Origin: DATJLY01 sp963729295
Lineage (GTDB): Bacteria > Pseudomonadota > Alphaproteobacteria > ATCC43930 > CGMCC-115725
Length of the DNA: 64,000 nt
Direction: 5' to 3'
Assembly: GCA_963729295.1 (NCBI GenBank)
Contig: CAVSNJ010000001.1
Location: forward strand, 379,784 to 443,783
Shown here: in pieces, positions 15,601-23,872 of the stretch
Numbering within the stretch: position 1 is the first letter of the stretch
How the letters are laid out: each line of letters begins with the position of its first letter
Position numbers and translations under genes: made by a program
Notes under the pieces: generated by a model
What the model was told of the DNA's origin: nothing
The model's input: the letters and a program-made list of their open reading frames with translations, nothing else
Databases searched by the model: none

Positions 15601-17704
15601 CGAGCGCGAGGCCGAGGTCCGGCGGCTGGTTACCGCCGACGCGCAACGGCCGTTCGATTTGTCACAAGGCCCGCTCTTGCGCGGCACCGTGTTACGGCTC
15701 GGCGAGGAGGAGCATGTTGGGCTGTTGACGATGCATCATATCGTCTCCGACGGTTGGTCGGCGGGAATACTGGTTCGCGAGATGGCGACGCTCTATGTCG
15801 CCTTTTGCGCCGGCGGGTCCTCGCCGCTGCCGTCGTTGCCCATTCAATATGCTGACTTCGCCCACTGGCAGCGGCAGTGGTTGCAGGGTGACGTCCTCGA
15901 AACCCAGATCGCCTATTGGAAGGAGCGACTGGCCGGCGCCCCCACGCTGATTGATCTGCCGACGGACCACCCCAGGCCGGTACTGCAGAAATTCCGTGGC
16001 GCGCACCAATCGTTGGTGTTGTCCGGACATTTGCAGGAAAGGCTGAAAGCGCTGGGTCGCCAGGAAGGGACGACCCAGTTCATGGCGTTGCTGGCGGCGT
16101 TCAAGGTGTTGTTGTGGCGCTACACAGGGCAGGACGACCTGATCGTCGGCACGCCGATCGCCAACCGCAACCGGCTGGAGACGGAAGGGCTGATCGGATT
16201 CTTCGTCAATGCACTGGTCCTGCGGACGGACCTTTCCGGCAATCCCAGTTTCCGCGAGCTCCTGCAGCAGGTGCGGGAGGTCTGTCTCGGAGCCTATGCC
16301 CATCAGGATCTGCCGTTCGATCGGCTGGTCGAAGAATTGCACGTGCAGCGCGAATTGAACCGCAATCCGCTCTTTCAGGTGATGTTCGCGCTGCACGATG
16401 TTTCGCTGCGGGCGGTCGAGCTGGCCGGCTTGACAATGAGCCCTGTCGAGGGCGACAGCGAGACGGCTCACTTCGATTTGACGCTGCAGGTTGTGGACTC
16501 TGGGCAAGAGCTGACGGCCCTCTTCGTCTACGACACCGATTTGTTCGAGGCGGGCACGATTGCCCGAATGCTGGGCAATTTTCAGACGCTGTTGGAAGCC
16601 ATTGTCGCCGATCCCGAGCGGCGCCTCTCGGACTTACCGCTCTTGACCGCAACTGAGCGGCAACAGCTGCTGGTGGAGTGGAATGGGACCAAGACCGATC
16701 ATCCGCGCGACGTATGCGTTCATCGGCTCTTCGAGGCGCAGGTAGAGCGAACGCCGGACGCCGTCGCCGTCGTGTTCGAAGCGGAGCGGTTGACCTATGC
16801 GGAGCTGAACCGCCGCGCCAATCGGTTGGCGCATCGCTTGCGTGCGCTCGGGGTCGGACGCGACGTGCCGGTGGCCATCTGCCTGGAACGCTCGTTGGAG
16901 ATGGTCATCGGATTGCTGGGCATTCTCAAGGCCGGCGGCGCCTACATGCCGCTGGACCCGGCCTATCCTCGAGAACGCCTCGCCTTCATGCTGAAAGATG
17001 CTCAGGTGCCGCTTTTGTTGACCCGGGAACGGTTGGCGGCGGGTTGGGCGGGGAAGGGCGCCAAAATCATCTGTCTGGATTCAGACGGAGAGCTCTTTGC
17101 TGGTGAAAGCGCAGAGAACCCCGAGCGGGTGGGCACGCCCCGAAGACTTGGCTTATATCATCTACACCTCGGGATCGACGGGGCGGCCCAAGGGTGTGCT
17201 CGTTTCGCATGGCGCGATAGCAGGTCACAGCCGGACTATTCAAAGGCACTACGAACTCGACGCAAGCGATGTCGTGCTGCAATTCGCTTCGCTGAGCTTC
17301 GATGTGTCGTTGGAGGAAATCCTGCCGACGCTGAACGCCGGCGCCCGGCTCGTGCTCATGGGCACGAACGTCTGGCACCCGGCGGAATTTCAGCGAAAGA
17401 TCGCGGAATTCGGATTGACGGTCCTCAATATTCCAACCGCCTACTGGCAGGAGCTGGCTCGAGACTGGGCGGGCGCCTCGGAGTTCGTCCCGAATATTCA
17501 GCCCAGGCTCTTCATTGTCGGCGGCGAAGCGATGTCGCCCGATGTTCTCAAGCTCTGGCGCCAATCACCGGCGAGTTCGATCCGGCTGCTCAATGCCTAC
17601 GGCCCGACCGAGACGACCATCACGGCGACGGTCTACGAAATTGCTGCCGGTTCTGGCGACACGACGACAGAGCATCGGGTACCCATTGGTCGTCCCCTCG
17701 TTAA
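12554..17704 (+). CDS. NRPS main part: C1 (second half)-A1-PCP1-C2-A2 (first part)
   Basis: This open frame carries most of a two-module nonribosomal peptide synthetase. It contains the rest of C1 (to about 13470), A1 (about 13540-14990; YTSGSTGQPKGV, NVYGPTE, YKTGDLARY), PCP1 (DNFFDLGGHSLLA, carrier Ser intact, about 15135), C2 (about 15335-16650; HHIVSDGW) and the start of A2 (from about 16720). The A1 pocket residues I extract by eye are D-A-R-H-M-G-V-V-D-K, which match no code I know, so the substrate is unassigned. Homology ends near 17140: an extra C in CCCC (17138-17141) shifts the frame, and the tail to 17704 is nonsense. No epimerase domain is seen. Confidence 0.85.
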   Translation: MNSACSMRRKRPDSRLSLPPLDLHYTDFVRWQTEMLAGPAGERLWDYWKKQLAGALPVLDLPTDRPRPPVQMFRGAHHDFTLNEELARRLRALAKAEGATLYMVLLAAFELTLYYHSGQDDILVASPMAGRSRSEFEELVGFFANPVVLRANLSGNPTFREFLGRARQTVLAALDHQDYPTLRLVQRLRAPRDLSRSPLCQAMFVLDKPHRLVEQAEPAFVGGETGLRMNLGGLVMESIPLERRAATLDLVMLIIETTGSLSASIRFSPDLFDAATIARMAGHFQALLESVIRDPATAIGDLDILTGAERQKLLVEFNDTTTDCPKDTCIHRLFEEQVQRTPNNVAVAFDGRHLTYAQLNARANRLAHHLQALGVRPEVPVAICMARCPEMVVGLLGILKAGGAYVPLDPAHPKDRRSFMMQDAHAAVLLTRGEVAGGVPEHGLHVVRLDADWEAIAAQSEENPAAGATPANLAYILYTSGSTGQPKGVMVEHRGLCNAIDWIIRTLAPSVKDRCLLKTPITFDAAGREFYPTLLTGGTLVIAEPEGHRDSRYLAETIRREQISIFHCVPSLLQFLVEEPAFDGSLALRAVMCGGEALPAQLVTRFQRRSKAALYNVYGPTETVVDSTFWLCDTAEGRSSIPIGRPIPNARIYILNDALRPVPLGVAGHMHIGGVGLARGYLNRPDLTGEKFIPDPFSAEPGARLYKTGDLARYLPDGNIEFLGRGDHQVKIRGFRIELEEIESTLRRHPAVRDAVVLAREDAPGEKRLVAYAVAAASPDELRRFLKDNLPDHMVPAAFVPLDALPLLSNGKVDRRALPAPDRTRPELDKAFVAPRTATEDLVAEIWAQLLDIERVGIHDNFFDLGGHSLLATQAISRMREAFQVEIPLRRLFEVPTVAGLAESIEAARRSGQNLSTPPILPMPRTGDLTLSFAQQRLWFFDQLAPGLPAYNLPAAVRLKGPLNLAALEQSLNEIIKRHESLRTIFREADGWPAQVIAPSLTIKLPVVDLRELPAGEREAEVRRLVTADAQRPFDLSQGPLLRGTVLRLGEEEHVGLLTMHHIVSDGWSAGILVREMATLYVAFCAGGSSPLPSLPIQYADFAHWQRQWLQGDVLETQIAYWKERLAGAPTLIDLPTDHPRPVLQKFRGAHQSLVLSGHLQERLKALGRQEGTTQFMALLAAFKVLLWRYTGQDDLIVGTPIANRNRLETEGLIGFFVNALVLRTDLSGNPSFRELLQQVREVCLGAYAHQDLPFDRLVEELHVQRELNRNPLFQVMFALHDVSLRAVELAGLTMSPVEGDSETAHFDLTLQVVDSGQELTALFVYDTDLFEAGTIARMLGNFQTLLEAIVADPERRLSDLPLLTATERQQLLVEWNGTKTDHPRDVCVHRLFEAQVERTPDAVAVVFEAERLTYAELNRRANRLAHRLRALGVGRDVPVAICLERSLEMVIGLLGILKAGGAYMPLDPAYPRERLAFMLKDAQVPLLLTRERLAAGWAGKGAKIICLDSDGELFAGESAENPERVGTPRRLGLYHLHLGIDGAAQGCARFAWRDSRSQPDYSKALRTRRKRCRAAIRFAELRCVVGGNPADAERRRPARAHGHERLAPGGISAKDRGIRIDGPQYSNRLLAGAGSRLGGRLGVRPEYSAQALHCRRRSDVARCSQALAPITGEFDPAAQCLRPDRDDHHGDGLRNCCRFWRHDDRASGTHWSSPR

Positions 17705-19355
17705 CCGCGCGATCTATATACTGGACCGACACGGCAACCCCGTTCCGGTCGGCGTTCACGGTCACCTGCATATCGGCGGAGAAGGGCTGGCCCGAGGCTA
17801 TTTGAATCGGCCTGAATTGACCGCAGAGAAATTTATTCCAGACCCGTTCAGTGCCGAGCCGGCAGCCCGAATGTACAAGACGGGCGATCTCGCCCGCTTT
17901 CGGCCCGATGGGATGATCGAGTTCCTCGGCCGTGCCGATGACCAGGTGAAACTCCGCGGGCTTCGCATCGAACTGGGAGAAATCGAAGCTGTGCTCCGCC
18001 AACACCCGGCCGTGCGGGAGTCCGTGGTTCTGGCTCGCGAAGACGCGCCAGGCGAGAAGCGGTTGGTCGCCTATGTGGTCGCGGACGCCACGACCGACGA
18101 ACTGCGCCGCTTTCTCGAGGATAAGCTGCCCGATCATATGGTGCCGGCGGCTTTCGTGTTGCTCGAGGCGTTGCCGGTGATGCCCAACGGAAAAATGGAC
18201 CGCCGGGCATTGCCGGCGCCGGATCGATCCAGGCCGGAGTTTGAGAAAGCCTTTGTCGCGCCCCGCGATGAGCTGGAACTCGAACTCGCGCACATCTGGG
18301 AGGAGGTTCTGGGTGTTCGACCGGTCGGCGCCAGAGACAATTTCTTCGAGCTGGGAGGACACTCTCTGCTGGCGGTGCGTCTCTTCGCCCGTATCGAGAA
18401 GCGGCTGGGGAGAAGACTTCCGCTGACGACCGTCTTTCACGGCGCGACGGTCGAGCATCTTGCGATCGTTCTCCGTCGGCAAGCGCCTCGCGGCCCCGAG
18501 GCCTCGTTGGTGCCCATTCAGCCCGACGGCGGTAATCGTCCGCTCTTCCTCGTGCATCCGGCTGGCGGACACGTTTTTCCTTACGTTCATTTGGCGCAGC
18601 TTCTGGGTCCCGATCAGCCCTGCTATGGGCTGCAAGCCAAAGGGGTGGACGGCGGGCAAGACCCGCACACGCGCATCGAGGACATGGCTGCCCACTACAT
18701 CCAAGCCCTGCAGACCGTGCAGCCGACGGGACCATACTTTCTCGGCGGATGGTCGATGGGGGGCGTGGTCGCATTCGAGATGGCGCAGCAGCTTCACGCG
18801 CAAGGTCAGCGTGTGGCGTTGCTCGTCTTGCTGGATGGTCGCATCCCTACGTCCGATGAGACGTTTCCGGAGGGCGACGCCGAAGCGGTCGCGTTGGTCG
18901 AACGGTACTTCGGAATTTCGTTTGGCGGGATGGAAGCCCTCGCGGAGATTCCCAAGGACGAACAATTGTCCGTTCTGCTTGAACAAGCGAAAAGCGCCGG
19001 CCTGGTGCCGGTGGAGATCGATGTTTCCCAGGCGCTCCGATTCGTTGCGCTGCTCAGGAGCGACCTGCGCGCCACGCAGAACTATGGGCTGCGTCTCTAT
19101 CCCGGTCGCATCATCTTCTTCAAGGCGAGCGAAACGCCGGACGGCCCGTCTGCGGATCCGACAATGGGCTGGAGCGATTGGGCCAGGGACGGAGTTGAGG
19201 TCCATGTCGTTCCGGGCAATCACGCGAATATGATGTACGAACCTCACGTCGAGCATCTGGCACGGAAACTGACCGTTTGCCTCGACCGCGCGCATGCCGC
19301 CGAGGCGAGGGCGAACGGAGCTGCGCGAACGATCGCTGCGGAAGCCACTCGATGA
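17097..19355 (+). CDS. NRPS C-terminal part: A2-PCP2-thioesterase
   Basis: After the frameshift at about 17141 this frame continues A2 (AYIIYTSGSTGRPKGV, NAYGPTETT, YKTGDLARF; to about 18220). PCP2 follows (DNFFELGGHSLLAV) and then a type I thioesterase (about 18510-19300) with GWSMGG nucleophile and catalytic His in PGNHANMMYEP. The A2 pocket by eye is D-V-E-N-I-G-A-I-T-K. The acidic residue at position 239 suggests a basic or polar side chain, which is a weak inference. The thioesterase would hydrolyse or cyclise the finished product. The stop overlaps the phosphopantetheinyl transferase start (ATGA). True translation of this part depends on the frameshift being an error or being bypassed. 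Confidence 0.85.
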   Translation: MLVKAQRTPSGWARPEDLAYIIYTSGSTGRPKGVLVSHGAIAGHSRTIQRHYELDASDVVLQFASLSFDVSLEEILPTLNAGARLVLMGTNVWHPAEFQRKIAEFGLTVLNIPTAYWQELARDWAGASEFVPNIQPRLFIVGGEAMSPDVLKLWRQSPASSIRLLNAYGPTETTITATVYEIAAGSGDTTTEHRVPIGRPLVNRAIYILDRHGNPVPVGVHGHLHIGGEGLARGYLNRPELTAEKFIPDPFSAEPAARMYKTGDLARFRPDGMIEFLGRADDQVKLRGLRIELGEIEAVLRQHPAVRESVVLAREDAPGEKRLVAYVVADATTDELRRFLEDKLPDHMVPAAFVLLEALPVMPNGKMDRRALPAPDRSRPEFEKAFVAPRDELELELAHIWEEVLGVRPVGARDNFFELGGHSLLAVRLFARIEKRLGRRLPLTTVFHGATVEHLAIVLRRQAPRGPEASLVPIQPDGGNRPLFLVHPAGGHVFPYVHLAQLLGPDQPCYGLQAKGVDGGQDPHTRIEDMAAHYIQALQTVQPTGPYFLGGWSMGGVVAFEMAQQLHAQGQRVALLVLLDGRIPTSDETFPEGDAEAVALVERYFGISFGGMEALAEIPKDEQLSVLLEQAKSAGLVPVEIDVSQALRFVALLRSDLRATQNYGLRLYPGRIIFFKASETPDGPSADPTMGWSDWARDGVEVHVVPGNHANMMYEPHVEHLARKLTVCLDRAHAAEARANGAARTIAAEATR

Positions 19356-20134
19356 AGGCCGCACGCATCACCAAGCCGGACCCTTCTCGCAGTTCGCCAG
19401 CAAACGCCTTGGCGATCGGTCGCGATGAGGTTCATGTCTGGCAGGCGACATTGGACCGGACCCCATCGGAGCTTCAGAGCCTCTTCGACAGCCTCGCCGC
19501 GGACGAACGGGCGCGGGCAGGGCGGTTCCATTTTGACAGAGATCGGGTGCGCTTTGTCGTCGCTCGCGGCGTGCTGCGGGCCATCCTCGGCCGCTACATG
19601 AATCGAGCGCCCGTAAGCCTGTCCTTTCGTTATGGCTCTCATGGCAAGCCGGCCCTTGCCGGAGAAGCCGACGGGGATGCGATCTGTTTCAACCTGTCCC
19701 ACTCCAACGGAGTGGCCCTTTACGCGATCGCTCGGCACCGGGCGGTGGGCGTCGACCTCGAGCGCATCCGGTTCGATCTGCCAGTTGTGGAGATTGCCGA
19801 GCGGTTCTTCTCGCGGCGCGAGGTTGCGGCCCTCCGGATGCTCCCGTCCGAGCAGCAGCACCAAGCGTTCTTTTGCTGCTGGACGCGCAAGGAGGCCTAC
19901 ATCAAGGCGCGCGGCGAAGGACTTTCGCTGCCCTTGGATCAGTTTGACGTGTCGCTTGCGCCCGGGGAACCGGCGGCGCTCCTCGGCACGCAACGGGATC
20001 CATCCGAAGCCACCCGTTGGACGCTTGCGGAGCTTGCCTCCGGCCCCGGCTACGTGGCCGCTCTTGCGGCGGAGGGACACGGCTGGCGTCTTGCCTCTTG
20101 GCAATGGCCGGATCCGAGGCGGTCGTCAGTCTGA
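19352..20134 (+). CDS. 4'-phosphopantetheinyl transferase (Sfp type)
   Basis: The 260-residue product has the Sfp/HetI hallmarks: INxSHS-like FNLSHSNGVALYA, the metal-binding VGVDLE, and WTRKEAYIKARGEG. It transfers phosphopantetheine from CoA to carrier-domain serines, activating the PKS and NRPS next door. ATG 19352 overlaps the NRPS stop. An earlier in-frame start at 19277 would intrude on the thioesterase and is not needed. The stop at 20134 overlaps by 9 bases the stop of the DUF2062 gene on the other strand, so the two arms of the cluster converge here. Confidence 0.93.
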   Translation: MKAARITKPDPSRSSPANALAIGRDEVHVWQATLDRTPSELQSLFDSLAADERARAGRFHFDRDRVRFVVARGVLRAILGRYMNRAPVSLSFRYGSHGKPALAGEADGDAICFNLSHSNGVALYAIARHRAVGVDLERIRFDLPVVEIAERFFSRREVAALRMLPSEQQHQAFFCCWTRKEAYIKARGEGLSLPLDQFDVSLAPGEPAALLGTQRDPSEATRWTLAELASGPGYVAALAAEGHGWRLASWQWPDPRRSSV

Positions 20135-20599
20135 GTGTCGCGACTCATTTCTCTGCCGAGCCCACTTCTCCGCGAGCCGTTTGACGACCAAGTACGTAAG
20201 CATCGCAACAGGAGTGGCGATGATGATCGAGCCGACGAGCATGGCGGCGTAGACGTCCCAACCCTTTTGCAGCACGTCCCACAGTCGTACCTGATCCAGC
20301 GTCAGCCGATGATGCACGGGGAGAATCAACTTCCCCAATCGATATTCGGCGAGCCACATCACAGGCAATAACGGGATATAGAGAATTGCCATCGTCGCCC
20401 CGGCGAGAGCGGCAATCACGTTCCTCTTCAGCAGCCACGCTACCGCGGTCGCCACGATTATTGGTGACGGATTGAATGGCAGGAAACCTGCAGCGATGCC
20501 GATTGCAAAGCCGGCGGCGATTTGGTCCGGCCGCGCATCAAGCCGCGACAGCTTTTGCCAAATCTCGCGGATCCGATGCTTCAGGGTGAGTCTGGTCAA
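20126..20599 (-). CDS. DUF2062 membrane protein
   Basis: The 157-residue product has three or four membrane segments and the DUF2062 pattern: PDQIAAGFAIGIAAGFLPFNP near the N-terminus and TPVAMLTYLVVKRL near the C-terminus. Function is unknown for the family; members often sit beside lipid or glycan genes. The gene is last in the - strand export operon, and its start overlaps the end of the ABC ATPase gene by 4 bases. I infer a helper role in product export or lipid handling. Confidence 0.85.
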   Translation of the reverse strand: MTRLTLKHRIREIWQKLSRLDARPDQIAAGFAIGIAAGFLPFNPSPIIVATAVAWLLKRNVIAALAGATMAILYIPLLPVMWLAEYRLGKLILPVHHRLTLDQVRLWDVLQKGWDVYAAMLVGSIIIATPVAMLTYLVVKRLAEKWARQRNESRHSD

Positions 20600-21318
20600 G
20601 GCTCAAGCGCGTGGCTGGCATGCGGCACATCGCTTGCGATCTGCCCGTCACGCAAGCGAATCAGCCGTCGCGCCCGTTCCATGACCTGAGGATCATGGGT
20701 AGCGTAAACGAAAGTCGTGCCGTGGATGCGATTGAGTTGTTCCATCACTTCGAGGAGAGCGGTCGCCGTCACCGAGTTGAGATTCGCCGTGGGCTCGTCC
20801 GCCAGAATGAGCGCCGGTTCGGTGACGATTGCGCGCGCCACGGCCACTCGTTGTTGCTGCCCGCCGGATAACTCGCCAGGGCGGCGATCTTCAACCCCAT
20901 CAAGGCCGATTTCCGAGAACAGCTTCCGCACTTGTTCCTTGCGCTGCTGGGCCGGCACGCCTTGCAGCAGCAGGATGAATTCAGCGTTCTCCCGGGCGGT
21001 CAGGACCGGCAGCAGGTTGTAGGCCTGGAAGACGAAGCCGAGGCGTCGCAGCCGCAAACGAGCCAGCTCGCCCGAGGATAGGAGTTGAAGGTTCTTCCCT
21101 TCCACCAACACCTCTCCGGCATCGGCCCGGTCGAGGCCGCCGATGATGTTCAGCAACGTGGTTTTGCCGCAACCGGACGGCCCGGCGATGGCAAGAAACT
21201 CTCCGGCCGCAATCCGCAGACTGATCCCGCGCAATGCTGGAACCTCGATTGGCCCCGTGCGGTAGACCTTTCTCACGTCCTTCAGTTCCACCGTCCACTC
21301 GGTCAAATCGTTCTCCAA
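20596..21318 (-). CDS. ABC transporter ATPase, LolD/MacB type
   Basis: The product has about 240 residues with Walker A GPSGCGKTT, Q-loop FVFQAYNLLP, signature LSGGQQQRVAVARA, Walker B LILADEPTANL and H-loop YATHD. Sequence style and the pairing with FtsX permeases place it in the LolD/MacB group, which pulls lipoproteins or hydrophobic compounds out of the inner membrane. The D-loop reads NLNS rather than the usual NLDS. The frame opens at a TTG (21318); a second TTG at 21306 has GGAG at better spacing and may be the real start. It works with the two permeases upstream and the LolA-like protein. Confidence 0.9.
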   Translation of the reverse strand: MENDLTEWTVELKDVRKVYRTGPIEVPALRGISLRIAAGEFLAIAGPSGCGKTTLLNIIGGLDRADAGEVLVEGKNLQLLSSGELARLRLRRLGFVFQAYNLLPVLTARENAEFILLLQGVPAQQRKEQVRKLFSEIGLDGVEDRRPGELSGGQQQRVAVARAIVTEPALILADEPTANLNSVTATALLEVMEQLNRIHGTTFVYATHDPQVMERARRLIRLRDGQIASDVPHASHALEP

Positions 21319-21323
21319 TCGCG

Positions 21324-22613
21324 CTAAAATACCCGCAACGCGCCGGGCAATTGAGTTCGTGCGGCCTTGAGCGCCGGATAAACGGAAATGACGATCGCCG
21401 TCAGAAACACAATGACGACGGACGATGCGATTCGCGTAAGGCTCAAGCGCGAATAGATGATCGGGTCGAAAACGAGGGCCGTCGGAAGGCTGCTATTGAA
21501 GAACCAGCGCAGATCCAGCCCATGCGTCGCGAAATAATGCTCGACGCTTAACCCCAGCACCAGTCCCAGAGCGAGGCTGATCGCCGTCAGCGCCAGCAAT
21601 TCACCAATGATCATGACGGCAAGCTGCGTGGGCCGTAGTCCCAGAGCCAAACACAGACCAAATTCATAGCGGCGCTGGATGACCCGCATGAGGATCGTGT
21701 TGAGGATCCCCAATCCGACCATCGCGAGCACCACGCCGTTCATGACATAATTGAACGCGTCGTCCAACACGAACAGCTGAGCGAGCGTCGGCATCGATTC
21801 CCGCCAGGGGAGAATTGCAACCGGATCGCCTGTCAATTGCTTCCGCAAGCCCTGCGCCACCATCAGCGAGTCGCCTTCGTGCTCGAGGAGGACCGCGATC
21901 TGAGTGACCCGGTCGGACACTCCGAGCAAAGCTTGGGCCTCGGGCAACGGCATCTGAATGACGTGGGCATCGATGGCTTGGATACCGGTGCGAAAGATAC
22001 CGCTCACTCGCAGCAGGTCGCTCTGCATTTCTCCGCCATCTGCCTCGCTCGTCTCCGTGTCCGGTGCTTGCACTGCCTGAGTCATGAGCACGACCTTGGC
22101 CCCGATCTTGAGTGCGAGCTTGCCGGCCAGCTCCGTGCCGACGACAACGCCCGACCGTTGGCCGCGGTCGAGATAGTTTCCCTCGACGATCCGCTGTGGA
22201 ATCAGCGATACGGCACGCTCGTCGTCGGGGATGACCCCCATGATGCGCACCCCGTCGGCGTTGGCTGCGGAACTCAGCAATCCAGAGGCCAAGAGCCGCG
22301 GACTTACGCCGCGCACCAAGTGTTTCACGGCCTCGCTCTGCAAGAACTCTTCGGCCGCGGATGCGACCTGCGCCGACAGTAGCAATTCCTGAGAGCCGGT
22401 CTCCTGGTACCCCTGCGGCTCGATGACGACATGCCCGGTGCCGTATCGCACCCCGTTATCGACCATTTGATCGTGGCTGCCATCGAGCAGGCCCAGAGAA
22501 ATCAGCAGCAATGTCAGACCCAATCCCAAAGCCAGCGCCGTCAGCAGGGTTCCGCGGGGATTGCGCCACAGATTGCGCCACCCGATCCTCATCAGCACGA
22601 GGGCGCCCATCAT
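21324..22613 (-). CDS. FtsX/LolC-E-type ABC permease 1
   Basis: The 429-residue product has one N-terminal membrane segment (about 18-40), a large periplasmic domain (about 45-270) and three C-terminal segments (about 285-420). This is the FtsX/MacB-PCD layout of LolC and LolE. It starts with two ATGs (22613), 2 bases after the previous gene, and ends just before the ATPase. It probably forms a heterodimer with permease 2. Confidence 0.9.
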   Translation of the reverse strand: MMGALVLMRIGWRNLWRNPRGTLLTALALGLGLTLLLISLGLLDGSHDQMVDNGVRYGTGHVVIEPQGYQETGSQELLLSAQVASAAEEFLQSEAVKHLVRGVSPRLLASGLLSSAANADGVRIMGVIPDDERAVSLIPQRIVEGNYLDRGQRSGVVVGTELAGKLALKIGAKVVLMTQAVQAPDTETSEADGGEMQSDLLRVSGIFRTGIQAIDAHVIQMPLPEAQALLGVSDRVTQIAVLLEHEGDSLMVAQGLRKQLTGDPVAILPWRESMPTLAQLFVLDDAFNYVMNGVVLAMVGLGILNTILMRVIQRRYEFGLCLALGLRPTQLAVMIIGELLALTAISLALGLVLGLSVEHYFATHGLDLRWFFNSSLPTALVFDPIIYSRLSLTRIASSVVIVFLTAIVISVYPALKAARTQLPGALRVF

Positions 22614-22615
22614 CG

Positions 22616-23872
22616 CTAAACCTTTCGGAGCGCGTCCGCCGGCTGAAAGCGAGCCGCCCGCAGCGCGGGATAGAAGGCCGCCGCCAGAGCCGTGACGGCA
22701 AGCCCCAGAGCGGCCTCAATGTAGGCGGGGAAATCCTGCCGACCGTACCAGAGAGGACCCACCACAATTCCGGCCAGAGAAACCGCGTCCCCATGTTCAC
22801 TCATTTTCAGACCGTGATTCTGCAGATACCACAACAGCGGAGCCCCAAGCGCTGCTCCCAGAACCAGACTGGCGCCCGCCAAACTTGCCGCCTCGGACAC
22901 GATGAGGCCAATCACCTGAACCGGCCCCATACCGACGGCCATCAGCATGCCGAGCTCTCGCGTGCGCTCGATGATCGCCATGAGCATGGTGTTGACGATG
23001 CCCATGGCGGCCGACAGGAAAAAGATGAAAAAGAGAAAAAACGTGACGCGCCGATTGAATTGCACGTAATCGGCCAGCTCGGGCGCCAGCTCCTGCCAAG
23101 GCCTTACCCGGACCGGAATGATTTTGCTCAGGTGCGCCTCGAGTGCCGCGGCCGTCGCCGTCGCGTCGGCGATGTCGCGAAGCTTGATCCCAACTTCATC
23201 GATCCTTGCCGGCGGCAAACGCAAGAGATCCTGCAGAGAGGCGAGAGGCATGAGCACCAGACCTTGGTCCATCGCCTCGAGCCCCGTGTGAAACAATCCG
23301 GATATCGTGTAGAGATCATTCCCGATCGACCCGTCCGCTGCCGTCGTCAACAAGACGATCTGCGACCCCACCTCGACGCCGATCATGGTGGCGAGTTTAT
23401 CCCCCATCACGACATCTTTTGAGTTCGCTCCGGTCAAATACGTCCCTTTCACCATCTGGGTCTGCAGCACGGTTATCTTCTGCTCCAGGCTCGGGACGAC
23501 ACCGAGCAGTTGCACCCCAGCCGATTGATGGGTCGCGCTGACCAAGCCGTAACCGTACACACGGGGACTTGCAGCCCGAACCCGAGGGTCGGCGGCAATG
23601 GCGGCCATCAGCGCGCCGACATCCGTCCCGTTTCGCCCTCCCAAGGTCAGTTGAACGGGGCGGTCCGGGTAGTAACCCGGAGCGTGCACCTCGATATCCG
23701 AGAGAAGGAGACCGGTGCCGCTCTCGATCATCTGCGCGCGCAGCCCGGCCATCAAACACGCGACGAAGAGCAGCATGGCGTATCCCAAGCCGATCGCCGC
23801 CATGGCGATCAGAGTGCGGCGGGGATTGAACCAAAGATTGCGCCACGCGAGCCGCGGCAGCCATCCGCTCAC
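22616..23872 (-). CDS. FtsX/LolC-E-type ABC permease 2
   Basis: The 418-residue product has the same four-segment layout as its neighbour, including the opening WRNLWFNPRRTLIAMAAIGL, a periplasmic domain and three terminal segments. The two permeases share the N-terminal WRNLWxNPRxTLxxxA pattern and are probably ancient duplicates. It starts at a GTG whose GTGA overlaps the stop of the LolA-like gene. Predicted role: inner-membrane half of an exporter that hands a lipidic product to the periplasmic protein. Confidence 0.9.
   Translation of the reverse strand: MSGWLPRLAWRNLWFNPRRTLIAMAAIGLGYAMLLFVACLMAGLRAQMIESGTGLLLSDIEVHAPGYYPDRPVQLTLGGRNGTDVGALMAAIAADPRVRAASPRVYGYGLVSATHQSAGVQLLGVVPSLEQKITVLQTQMVKGTYLTGANSKDVVMGDKLATMIGVEVGSQIVLLTTAADGSIGNDLYTISGLFHTGLEAMDQGLVLMPLASLQDLLRLPPARIDEVGIKLRDIADATATAAALEAHLSKIIPVRVRPWQELAPELADYVQFNRRVTFFLFFIFFLSAAMGIVNTMLMAIIERTRELGMLMAVGMGPVQVIGLIVSEAASLAGASLVLGAALGAPLLWYLQNHGLKMSEHGDAVSLAGIVVGPLWYGRQDFPAYIEAALGLAVTALAAAFYPALRAARFQPADALRKV

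Noticed and set aside
12064..17150. Programmed ribosomal frameshifting in the NRPS
   Set aside because: Three different contexts, no shared slippery heptamer, and both directions of shift are needed. Error or decay is simpler.
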